DNA of 64,000 bases from contig NZ_BAGF01000150.1 in the NCBI RefSeq assembly GCF_000308755.1, positions 46,436 to 110,435 of the forward strand, read 5' to 3'. The notes below the pieces were generated by a model. It was not told where the DNA came from and did not search any database. It saw nothing but the letters and a program-made list of their open reading frames with translations. Both the position numbers and the translations under genes were made by a program. This DNA comes from Nocardia pneumoniae NBRC 100136. Lineage in GTDB: Bacteria; Actinomycetota; Actinomycetes; Mycobacteriales; Mycobacteriaceae. This document shows, one piece after another, positions 27,765-34,405 of this stretch (its first letter is position 1; each line of letters starts with the position of its first letter).

Positions 27765-28664
27765 TCAACGCTCCCGCACGACGATCATCGGGCACTCCAC
27801 CGCATGCAACAGCGCGGAGCTGGTGGAACCGAGCAGCATGCCGGTGAACCCGCCGCGCCCATGGCTGCCCACCACGAGCAGCTGGGCGTCCTCGGATTCA
27901 TCGAGCAGAGAGCGAACGGGTCTGTCGCGCATCAGGACACGCCGTACCGGCACGTCGGGATAGCGTTCTCCGAATCCGGCCAGCCGTTCCGCGAGCAACT
28001 CGTCTTCCTGCTCCCGCACGGTATCCCAGTCGAGCTGAAGGTCGACGCTGCTGGTATCGCTCCACGCGTGCAGCGCGGTCAGTCCGACTTTGCGCCGCGA
28101 AGCCTCCTCGTAGGCGAGTTCGATGGCGGGCACGCTGTTTGCCGTACCGTCGACCCCGACCAGGACCGGCTTACTCGAGGAAAAGGCGTCGGTCGCCGAA
28201 GTGGAGTGCACGACCGCGACCGGGCAGTGCGCGTGCCGGGTGACTGCCGTGCTCACCGAGCCGAGCAGCTCGCGGCGAAACGCTCCGAGCCCCCGACTGC
28301 CGACGACCAGCATTCTGGCCTGCCGGGAGCGGTCGATCAGATACGGAATGACCGGCTCGACGATCAATTCGGTGCTGATGGCCAACGCCTCGCCCGCCGC
28401 CGCCGTCCGGGCCACTCGGGCGGCCTCGGTGAGCACCCGCTCCCCTCCCGTGCGCATCCACGCCACATCCTGCTCGGTCAGCGTGGGACCGGGGCCGACG
28501 CCGGTGCGAATGGCGACGGAGGTGACGATGTGCAGTCGGCAACGGTGCACAGCCGCGTCCACGGCCGCCCACGCCACCGCGTGGTATGAGGTGGCCGAAC
28601 CGTCGGCGGCGGCCACGATGGGCCCATCGGCCTGCCCGCTCGATGCGGTCGCGTTCTCGGTCAT
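27765..28664 (-). CDS. Tandem universal stress protein (USP) 1
   Basis: A 299-residue protein of two USP domains (about 14-150 and 162-297). Each has the ATP-binding pattern G-x2-G-x9-G-S/T: VVGSRGLGAFRRELLGS and VVGSHGRGGFTGMLLGS. Two-domain USPs of this kind are typical members of the mycobacterial DosR regulon. It is most similar to the USP at 39.3-40.2 kb (same AADGSATSYHAVAWAAV-type start and LDESEDAQLLVVGSHG segment), pointing to duplication within the cluster. It reads towards PEP synthase. Confidence 0.92.
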   Translation of the reverse strand: MTENATASSGQADGPIVAAADGSATSYHAVAWAAVDAAVHRCRLHIVTSVAIRTGVGPGPTLTEQDVAWMRTGGERVLTEAARVARTAAAGEALAISTELIVEPVIPYLIDRSRQARMLVVGSRGLGAFRRELLGSVSTAVTRHAHCPVAVVHSTSATDAFSSSKPVLVGVDGTANSVPAIELAYEEASRRKVGLTALHAWSDTSSVDLQLDWDTVREQEDELLAERLAGFGERYPDVPVRRVLMRDRPVRSLLDESEDAQLLVVGSHGRGGFTGMLLGSTSSALLHAVECPMIVVRER

Positions 28665-28768
28665 CGCGTTCTCCTCGGTTCCATATCTGTCACTCCGTGC
28701 CCTTGCCGATCAGCCTGCTCATCCGCCGTACTCGGGTTCCCAGGCAGCGCTATGAATCCGGGCCGCGA

Positions 28769-28798
28769 GCAGCCAGCCGGTGCGCAGCCAGCCGGTGG
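28769..28798. repeat. Tandem 15-bp direct repeat
   Basis: Two copies of GCAGCCAGCCGGTG with one spacer base each follow directly on one another (28769-28783 and 28784-28798). The repeat is in the gap between the USP start and the end of the SDR gene. It could be slippage or two binding sites. Confidence 0.6.
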
Positions 28799-28807
28799 GC
28801 GGCCCCA

Positions 28808-28821
28808 GAGACATCGGTCGC
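28808..28821 (-). promoter_or_regulatory. Weak candidate DevR box upstream of USP 1
   Basis: GAGAC-ATCG-GTCGC matches eight of ten positions of the palindromic core but lies 144 bp from the USP start, next to the 3' end of the SDR gene. It is the only candidate in this promoter region. Confidence 0.25.
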
Positions 28822-28824
28822 TTG

Positions 28825-29586
28825 TTATGGGGTTTCACTCGGCAGGCCGAGGACCTGGCCGGCGGTGGCGCCGCCGTCGAGCACGAATTCCGAGCCTGTC
28901 GAGTAGGTGGCCTCGGTCACTAGAAACCGCACCATCGCCGCTACCTCTTCGGGTTCACCGAAGCGGGCCAGCGGTTGGGCCGCGGCGACGGATTCGTCCA
29001 TCTGCTCGGTCATCGGGGTGTGGATGGGGCCGGGGTGAATCGAACACACCCGCACGTTCGCGGGCCCGAGTTCCAGGGCGGCGGCCTTCGTCAGGCCGCG
29101 CAGACCCCATTTGCTCGCCACGTAACCACCGACACCCGCGTAGCCGATCAGTCCCGCGGTCGAGGAGATGTTGACGATCACCCCGCCGCCCGCTGCCCGC
29201 AACCGCGGCGCCGCCAGGTGCATGCCGAGCCAGGCGCCGTAGAGGTTGACGTCGATGACATGCCGGAACATCGCCGGCGATTCGGACTCGATGCCACCGA
29301 AGTCGACGATGCCCGCATTGTTGATCAACACCGCCAGCGGCCCGAACCCCGCCTCGGCGTCGTCGAGCACCGCGCGCCATCCGGCCTCGTCGGTCACATC
29401 GAGCCGACGGAAGAGCGCGCCTGCCCCGAGCGAATCGGCCAGTGCGGTGCCCTCGGGTTCGAGCAGATCGCCGATGACGACGGAGATGTGCTCCTTCGCC
29501 AAGGCGGCTACTACGGCGGCGCCGATACCGCGCGCCCCGCCGGTGACAACCGCGCTTCTGCCTTCGAGTTCAGACATGATGATCAC
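28825..29586 (-). CDS. Short-chain dehydrogenase/reductase (SDR)
   Basis: A 253-residue NAD(P)-dependent oxidoreductase. It shows TGGARGIG near 15-22, NNAG near 88-91, catalytic Ser in NISSTAG, YVASK (Tyr and Lys) and the HPGPIHTPM substrate-loop segment. It is closest in look to 20-beta/3-alpha hydroxysteroid dehydrogenase-type SDRs; the substrate is unknown. A short relic with the same HPGPIHTPMT-DESVAAA signature is present at 42.2 kb. A DevR-like box lies 65 bp upstream. Confidence 0.9.
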   Translation of the reverse strand: MIIMSELEGRSAVVTGGARGIGAAVVAALAKEHISVVIGDLLEPEGTALADSLGAGALFRRLDVTDEAGWRAVLDDAEAGFGPLAVLINNAGIVDFGGIESESPAMFRHVIDVNLYGAWLGMHLAAPRLRAAGGGVIVNISSTAGLIGYAGVGGYVASKWGLRGLTKAAALELGPANVRVCSIHPGPIHTPMTEQMDESVAAAQPLARFGEPEEVAAMVRFLVTEATYSTGSEFVLDGGATAGQVLGLPSETP

Positions 29587-29650
29587 CTTTCAGCCGGCTC
29601 AGGCCGTTCATTTCGTGATTCAGCATGGCGCGATCCAGCGGCATAGATGA

Positions 29651-29664
29651 CGGCCGAAGGTCAC
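29651..29664 (-). promoter_or_regulatory. Predicted DevR box upstream of the SDR gene
   Basis: On the minus strand it reads GTGAC-CTTC-GGCCG, eight of ten core positions and almost the same as the PEP synthase box. It lies 65 bp from the SDR start. Confidence 0.5.
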
Positions 29665-29774
29665 CGAATGCGGGGCCCTCCGACCACGATCAGCCCAGGT
29701 GGGCGGGCATCGTCGCGCTGATACAGCAGCACCGGACTCGCGACCGAGGGACTCGACCTCATGACCCGCGACAG

Positions 29775-30683
29775 CTAGTTCTCGTGGGCGACCATGACCG
29801 GGCAATGGGCATACTGGACAAGGAAATTGCTGGTGGAACCGAGCACCAGGCCACGGAATCCGCCGCGGCCGCGGCTGCCGACCACGAGCAGCTGCGCGGA
29901 CCTCGACCACGCGGTGAGCATCGTGCGCGGCGACGCCACACACACCGTGCGGGTCACCTGTACGTCAGGGAACTTCTCCTGCCACCCGGCCAATTGCTCG
30001 GCGAGCAGCTGCTGTGCCGCCGTTTCGAGCTCCCGGGCCGGAAGCAGGCTCGTCACCCCGGCATACGGGTGGATGTCAGTGGCGGCGTGTATCGCGACAA
30101 GCGTTGTGTCGCGGACGCTTGCTTCGTTGAATGCCGCGGCGACCGCGACCTCGCTGACACGGCTACCATCGACGCCGACCACGACAGGGCCAGTGCTCCG
30201 GGTTCGCTGCTCGCTGCCCGTGTCGCGGACGACCACGATGTCGCCGTGACCGTGTGCGGTCACCGCGAGCAGTGTCGACCCGATGTGGGCGATTTCGCCG
30301 CCCCGGCCGGCACCCAGCACCATCAGATGCGCGGACTGCGATCGCTCGATGAGCAGCCTCGCCGGATGGCACGGCGACAGCTCGGTTTCCACGCGCAGCT
30401 CAGGGGCGATCCGGCGGGCCAGCCGAGCGGCGGTTGCCAGCCGGTCGGCCCCTTCTTCCCGCAACGTCTGGGCGACGGCGGGCACCATCAGGTCGTACAT
30501 GCCGAAAATCGCCTGTGCCGCAGCGAGATCAAGGCCGTGCACGATGCGCAACGTGCGGCCCCGGCGCGCAGCGGTCTCGGCAGCCCAGTAGACGGCCAAG
30601 TCGGAGTTTTCGGATCCATCGACACCGACCACGACGGGAGCCGAGGCCAGCTGATGGGAATTGACGGTGGGCTGGGCAGACAT
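29775..30683 (-). CDS. Tandem universal stress protein (USP) 2
   Basis: A 302-residue two-domain USP. The ATP-site motifs are VLGAGRGGEIAHIGS in the first half and VVGSRGRGGFRGLVLGS in the second; the first is the more divergent. It belongs to a different branch from USP 1 and USP 3: the N-terminal domain starts VVVGVDGSENSDLAVYWAA. The ATG at 30683 is used because the boxes and AAGGGA ribosome site lie just upstream; a longer frame to 30788 would run through the predicted operators. It reads in the same direction as the SDR gene, 188 bp away. Confidence 0.9.
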   Translation of the reverse strand: MSAQPTVNSHQLASAPVVVGVDGSENSDLAVYWAAETAARRGRTLRIVHGLDLAAAQAIFGMYDLMVPAVAQTLREEGADRLATAARLARRIAPELRVETELSPCHPARLLIERSQSAHLMVLGAGRGGEIAHIGSTLLAVTAHGHGDIVVVRDTGSEQRTRSTGPVVVGVDGSRVSEVAVAAAFNEASVRDTTLVAIHAATDIHPYAGVTSLLPARELETAAQQLLAEQLAGWQEKFPDVQVTRTVCVASPRTMLTAWSRSAQLLVVGSRGRGGFRGLVLGSTSNFLVQYAHCPVMVAHEN

Positions 30684-30753
30684 GAGCGCGTCCCTTCGGG
30701 TCCGGTGATTTTCGGCTATCCGTAGGGTAGGAATCCCGGCCTCCTGCCCGCGC

Positions 30754-30767
30754 CGGTCGTTGGTCCC
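30754..30767 (-). promoter_or_regulatory. Predicted DevR box, proximal of a pair, for USP 2
   Basis: The minus strand reads TTC-GGGAC-CAAC-GACCG; the left half with its TTC flank is a perfect consensus half-site. It lies 70 bp upstream of the USP 2 start. Confidence 0.6.
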
Positions 30768-30775
30768 GAACCAGC

Positions 30776-30789
30776 GGGCCCAAAGCACC
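30776..30789. promoter_or_regulatory. Predicted DevR box, distal of a pair, for USP 2
   Basis: GGGCC-CAAA-GCACC (minus strand GGTGC-TTTG-GGCCC) lies 22 bp centre to centre from the proximal box. Tandem boxes about two helical turns apart are usual at strong DosR promoters. Confidence 0.45.
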
Positions 30790-31014
30790 TTCGTCTCATA
30801 GTATTTCGCTCACAACCGTGGTGCGGACAGGCGCAGTCGTGCGGTCCGTCCAGGCTGGACCCTGTCAGGTCATCGCCGGGACCGTACCCATCGGTGGCCG
30901 GGCCGCCTCGGCCACCCGCGAGTCACGGGTGTGGCCGCAGAAGCGGGGCACCAGGGCGAACAATCCTGCCTCGGCGCACCACTGGGCGCCGCCAGGCCCT
31001 TAGGCCCGCTGGGC

Positions 31015-31662
31015 TCAATCCCTGTTCGTGGACGGGTTGAGTTTGGACGCCAGCACCGCGGCTTGGGTACGCCGTTCCACACCGAGCTTCGTCAGCAGCC
31101 GGGACACGTAGTTCTTCACCGTCTTCTCCGCCAAGAACATCCGCTGTGCGATTTGCCGGTTCGTCAGCCCCTCACCGAGCAGCCCCAGCAGAACGCGTTC
31201 CTGGTCGGTGAGCGCGGCCAGCGGTCCCGTCTTGGCCTCGGCCTCGTCGCGCAACTTCGCCATCAAGGCCGCGGCGGCCCGATTGTCCAGCAGTGATTTG
31301 CCCGAGCCGACGTCACGGATAGCGTCGACGAGGTCGGTCGTTCCGATGTCCTTGACCACATAGCCGCTGGCACCGGCCAGAATCGCGTCCAACATGGCCT
31401 GCTCGTCGGTGAACGAGGTGAGGATCAGGCACCGCAATCCGAGCTGCTGATTCAGCAGCTCCCGGCACAGTTCGATGCCGTTGCCGTCGGGCAGCCGCAC
31501 ATCCAGCACCGCGACGTCGGGTCGCAGCGCGGGGATACGCGCCAGCGCCTGGGATACGCTGCCCGCTTCACCGATGACTTCCATGTCGTTCTCGGCGTCG
31601 ATCAGGTCGGCCACGCCGCGCCGCACGATGTGGTGGTCGTCCACCAGGAACACCTTGGTCAT
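31015..31662 (-). CDS. devR: Response regulator DevR/DosR
   Basis: A 215-residue NarL/LuxR-type regulator. The receiver domain has acidic Asp8-Asp9, phospho-acceptor Asp54 (VLDVRLPDGNGIELC), Thr82 and Lys104; the C-terminal HTH (about 150-210) has EKTVKNYVSRLL with Lys183 and Asn184, equivalent to the DNA-contacting Lys182 and Asn183 of M. tuberculosis DosR. Long blocks, such as AILAGASGYVVKDI and LLDNRAAAALMAKLR, are as in DosR. It would activate the genes around it when phosphorylated. The kinase gene is not next to it but 15 kb away. A DevR box 79 bp upstream suggests autoregulation. Confidence 0.95.
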   Translation of the reverse strand: MTKVFLVDDHHIVRRGVADLIDAENDMEVIGEAGSVSQALARIPALRPDVAVLDVRLPDGNGIELCRELLNQQLGLRCLILTSFTDEQAMLDAILAGASGYVVKDIGTTDLVDAIRDVGSGKSLLDNRAAAALMAKLRDEAEAKTGPLAALTDQERVLLGLLGEGLTNRQIAQRMFLAEKTVKNYVSRLLTKLGVERRTQAAVLASKLNPSTNRD

Positions 31663-31740
31663 GTCGATGCACCTCCGTCACACATACCCTCAGCGTACGG
31701 CCGCGTTTGGCGGTGCAGGCCGGAGTTGGACACCTGACTG

Positions 31741-31754
31741 GTGACCAAAGTCCC
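31741..31754 (-). promoter_or_regulatory. Predicted DevR box upstream of devR (autoregulation)
   Basis: GTGAC-CAAA-GTCCC matches nine of ten core positions (minus strand GGGAC-TTTG-GTCAC) and is followed by TTGACC. It sits 79 bp before the devR start. Confidence 0.6.
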
Positions 31755-31877
31755 TTGACCTTCCGGCGAATACGGCGTTGTACCCGACCGGCCGACGATC
31801 GGCCTGCCGCTTCCGGCGACTGCAACGGATTCAATGGAATACGCCCGGGCACGGGGCCTGCCTGATACGCAGATGAT

Positions 31878-32552
31878 CTAGCAGTGCACCCCGGTGATCG
31901 CGAAACGCTCCACGTCCGCGACGTGCCCACCGGTGGAAACCACGACGGTGAGCGTGCCGGGGCAATCGGCGGTGAAGGGTACGGTCGCCGTCCAGGGTGT
32001 ATCTGCGCCGCCCGCCGGTATGGGCAAGGCCTCGCCCACCGGCCGCGTCCGAGCGATCTGCCGGACTTGGACGCGCAGGCTTTCGTCGACTCCCGAGATC
32101 CGACCGCCCGCAAGCAGCGGTGATCGCACTGCCGACCCGTAGCTCGGGGCGGTCAGTGTGAGGGTGCTGTCGTCGGTGCCGACCACCTCCCACGGCGCAT
32201 CGTCACCGACGCCGAAACGCACCAGATGCACCACCGCGGCGGTGGCCGGCGCGCCTGCGGGATGGCCGAAACCCACACTCACTCGGGCGTGCTCGCCCTG
32301 CGTGACGACGGCCACGACCTGGTCGACGTCCCGGAAGCCGAGGTAATCCCTGGTGAACATCTGCGCGACCGCGCCTGCGTCCAGCCGCCACGGCTGATGT
32401 CCCTCGCGCAGAGCCCGCTGGGCGGCAGCGGCCTCTTCCGCCGTGGCGTACGGCCACAGCGGCTGGTAATCGAACTGGTAGGGCTGCGGCGGCATCGGGG
32501 TGTGCTGCGCAATTGCCGAATGCCGCTGGAAAGAGGTCGATCTCGTTGTCAT
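31878..32552 (-). CDS. Conserved hypothetical protein, Gmad2-like beta domain
   Basis: A 224-residue protein without signal peptide or membrane helix. The first part (about 26-115) is mixed alpha/beta (LWPYATAEEAAAAQRAL, FTRDYLGFRDVDQVVAV). The C-terminal part (about 120-222) is beta-rich with features of a Gmad2-like immunoglobulin fold: SPLLAGGRISGVDESLRV and FTADCPGTLTVVVSTGG. The function is unknown. Its start overlaps the DUF4389 stop by 4 bp, so it is the second gene of an operon with that membrane protein. Confidence 0.7.
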   Translation of the reverse strand: MTTRSTSFQRHSAIAQHTPMPPQPYQFDYQPLWPYATAEEAAAAQRALREGHQPWRLDAGAVAQMFTRDYLGFRDVDQVVAVVTQGEHARVSVGFGHPAGAPATAAVVHLVRFGVGDDAPWEVVGTDDSTLTLTAPSYGSAVRSPLLAGGRISGVDESLRVQVRQIARTRPVGEALPIPAGGADTPWTATVPFTADCPGTLTVVVSTGGHVADVERFAITGVHC

Positions 32553-33235
32553 GGCCGCGGCTCCGTGGCGGGCTCACGTGGGCCTTGGTCGAGGCGAAAT
32601 GGCGGGTACTCGTCGCGCATCAGCGCCGCGTAGGCAAGGACGCGATAGATCCAGCGGTTGATGCCGAGAATGAAGTCGAACAGACGGCGCGGGTAGCGAG
32701 CGGTGAACAGCAACGCGACCGCGGCGATGAGGACGAGCACACCTAGCAGCGGCACCGAGGTGATGGCGTCGCCACCGCTGTCGTCGTTGCCACCGAGGAC
32801 GACAGCGCCGCTGGACATCGCGGAAACCACCAGGTAGTGCGGGATGGCCAGCAGCCACCATTTCACCAGCACCAGCCCACGGGATAGGCGGTCCGGGTAG
32901 TCGACCTGGAAATCGGCAGGATAGTCCGTGGGGCCCAGGGTGAACGGCGGATACCGGTCGGTGCCCAGCGCCGCGAACGAATAGAACTGCACCCGCCACG
33001 ACCACCTGATCACACCGACGTTGAAGTCGAAGATCGCTCGCGGATAGCGGCCGGTGAACAGGATCGCGAATCCAGCGGCCACGGTGAGAACGGCGAACGC
33101 GATCCACAGAAAGAACAGGACAACGTAGTGCGGTATCGCGAGTATCCATTTCACCAGCCACAACCAGCGCGACAGCGGTTCATCCAGGTCACCGCGCAAG
33201 CTCACTGGATAGACGGATGTATTTTCGGGATTCAT
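32549..33235 (-). CDS. DUF4389 membrane protein
   Basis: A 228-residue membrane protein formed by two related halves, each with a W-L-x2-V-K-W-x-L-A-I-P-H-Y motif (KWILAIPHYVVLFFL and KWWLLAIPHYLVV), a following helix, and TGRYPRAIFDFNVGVIRW / TARYPRRLFDFILGINRW. This repeat is characteristic of DUF4389. The function is unknown. The ATG at 33235 was preferred over one 11 codons upstream. Candidate DevR boxes lie in the 330-bp divergent region shared with the PAP2 gene. Confidence 0.88.
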   Translation of the reverse strand: MNPENTSVYPVSLRGDLDEPLSRWLWLVKWILAIPHYVVLFFLWIAFAVLTVAAGFAILFTGRYPRAIFDFNVGVIRWSWRVQFYSFAALGTDRYPPFTLGPTDYPADFQVDYPDRLSRGLVLVKWWLLAIPHYLVVSAMSSGAVVLGGNDDSGGDAITSVPLLGVLVLIAAVALLFTARYPRRLFDFILGINRWIYRVLAYAALMRDEYPPFRLDQGPREPATEPRP

Positions 33236-33360
33236 GGGTGCTCCTCGCCTGGACACAGTGCCTCGCAACGCCGCCTGATGCGACGAAATCCAGTCACGTC
33301 CTGGAATTCAGGATGAATCACCCCGAAGCCCGCGCGGAGGGCCGAAAGGGCCGCGCATCC

Positions 33361-33374
33361 AGGACCTTTGGCCG
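33361..33374. promoter_or_regulatory. Predicted DevR box, DUF4389 side of the divergent region
   Basis: AGGAC-CTTT-GGCCG matches eight of ten core positions, 126 bp before the DUF4389 start. Confidence 0.45.
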
Positions 33375-33479
33375 GTACCCGACCTCGGTGACCAGGCCGG
33401 TCGTCAACCGGCGGACGGTCCGATCGTCGCCGAGTAGAAAGCCGTTGGCGCGTACACCCGACCGAGGGCCTTGGCATCA

Positions 33480-33493
33480 GGACCCAATGGCCC
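33480..33493. promoter_or_regulatory. Predicted DevR box, PAP2 side of the divergent region
   Basis: GGACC-CAAT-GGCCC; the minus strand GGGCC-ATTG-GGTCC is nearly the same as the box before the nitroreductase at 40351 (GGGCC-ATTG-GGCCC). It lies 73 bp before the PAP2 start. Confidence 0.5.
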
Positions 33494-33565
33494 TATCGCC
33501 CATATCGCCCCACGGTGACGGTTGGCACTTCGAGACAACCAGTCAGATGACAGCCGGAGTCGATC

Positions 33566-34267
33566 ATGCGCTATTCATTCCGTACCGGCCATCGGCGTGG
33601 TTCGACCGGTTCGCGGTTCCAGTTCGACCGACCGGAATCCCGCGCGGCTACGACCGTGGCAAGCCCGGTGCGGCGACGCGTTGCGGACCTCCAGCTCGCG
33701 GTCTCCGGTGTCGTGGTGTCCGCGGCTACCGCGTGGGCGTGCGGCTCCGGGTTCGTCGAGCGTGCCGATCACCGACTGTTCCGGATGATCAACACACTGC
33801 CTGACGGACTCTTTCGGCCGCTGTGGCTGATCCAGCTGACCGGAGTGCTCGGCGCTCCGGCCGTCGTCGCGGCGATCGCGCTGCTGGCGAGGAGATTTCG
33901 TCTTGCGGCAGGGCTGCTGTTGTTGATTCCGGCGAAACTGGTGGTCGAGCGCGACATCCTGAAGTCGCTCGTCGTGCATGGCCGGCCCGGCGCCATCATG
34001 CCGGAGGCGGTCCTGCGCGATGTGCCGACCGCGGGCCTGGCGTTCCCGTCCGGTCACGCGCTGCTGCTATTCGGGATGGCGACGCTGTTGCTCCCGTATT
34101 CGAGCCGCGGCCAGCGGGCTGTGACCCTGGCGATCGCGATCCTGGCCGCCGTGGCACGAATCTATCTCGGTGCCCATACCCCGCTGGACGTGGTCGGCGG
34201 TGCCGCCGCCGGTATCGCCGTCGGTGCACTGCTCAATCTGATTGTGGGTGTGGGTAGTCCGCGGTGA
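33566..34267 (+). CDS. PAP2-family membrane phosphatase
   Basis: A 233-residue integral membrane protein with about five helices. The three PAP2 signature segments are KSLVVHGRPG (Lys and Arg-Pro), FPSGH (catalytic His pair partner) and RIYLGAHTPLDVVGG. These enzymes remove phosphate from phosphatidic acid or isoprenyl pyrophosphates. Next to WS/DGAT genes a role in making diacylglycerol for triacylglycerol is attractive but unproved. The basic N-terminal 40 residues may be an over-long start; later in-frame starts are possible. Confidence 0.88.
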   Translation: MRYSFRTGHRRGSTGSRFQFDRPESRAATTVASPVRRRVADLQLAVSGVVVSAATAWACGSGFVERADHRLFRMINTLPDGLFRPLWLIQLTGVLGAPAVVAAIALLARRFRLAAGLLLLIPAKLVVERDILKSLVVHGRPGAIMPEAVLRDVPTAGLAFPSGHALLLFGMATLLLPYSSRGQRAVTLAIAILAAVARIYLGAHTPLDVVGGAAAGIAVGALLNLIVGVGSPR

Positions 34268-34290
34268 CCGAGGCGCTGTCAGATCATCGC

Positions 34291-34304
34291 GGGCACTTCG
34301 TCCC
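34291..34304. promoter_or_regulatory. Predicted DevR box, first of a pair, before the three-domain membrane protein
   Basis: GGGCA-CTTC-GTCCC followed by CGAAC, so the right half and its flank match the consensus fully. It lies 108 bp before the ATG at 34406. Confidence 0.5.
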
Positions 34305-34310
34305 CGAACT

Positions 34311-34324
34311 GGGGCCGATGTCCC
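34311..34324. promoter_or_regulatory. Predicted DevR box, second of a pair
   Basis: GGGGC-CGAT-GTCCC, 20 bp centre to centre from the first box, that is two helical turns. Confidence 0.45.
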
Positions 34325-34405
34325 CTCCCTTTCGGGCAAGGCTGCCTGACACGGTTTGCGCACGGATTCTCCGGCAAGGAGACCGCAGCACGAAAGAAGA
34401 GGGCG

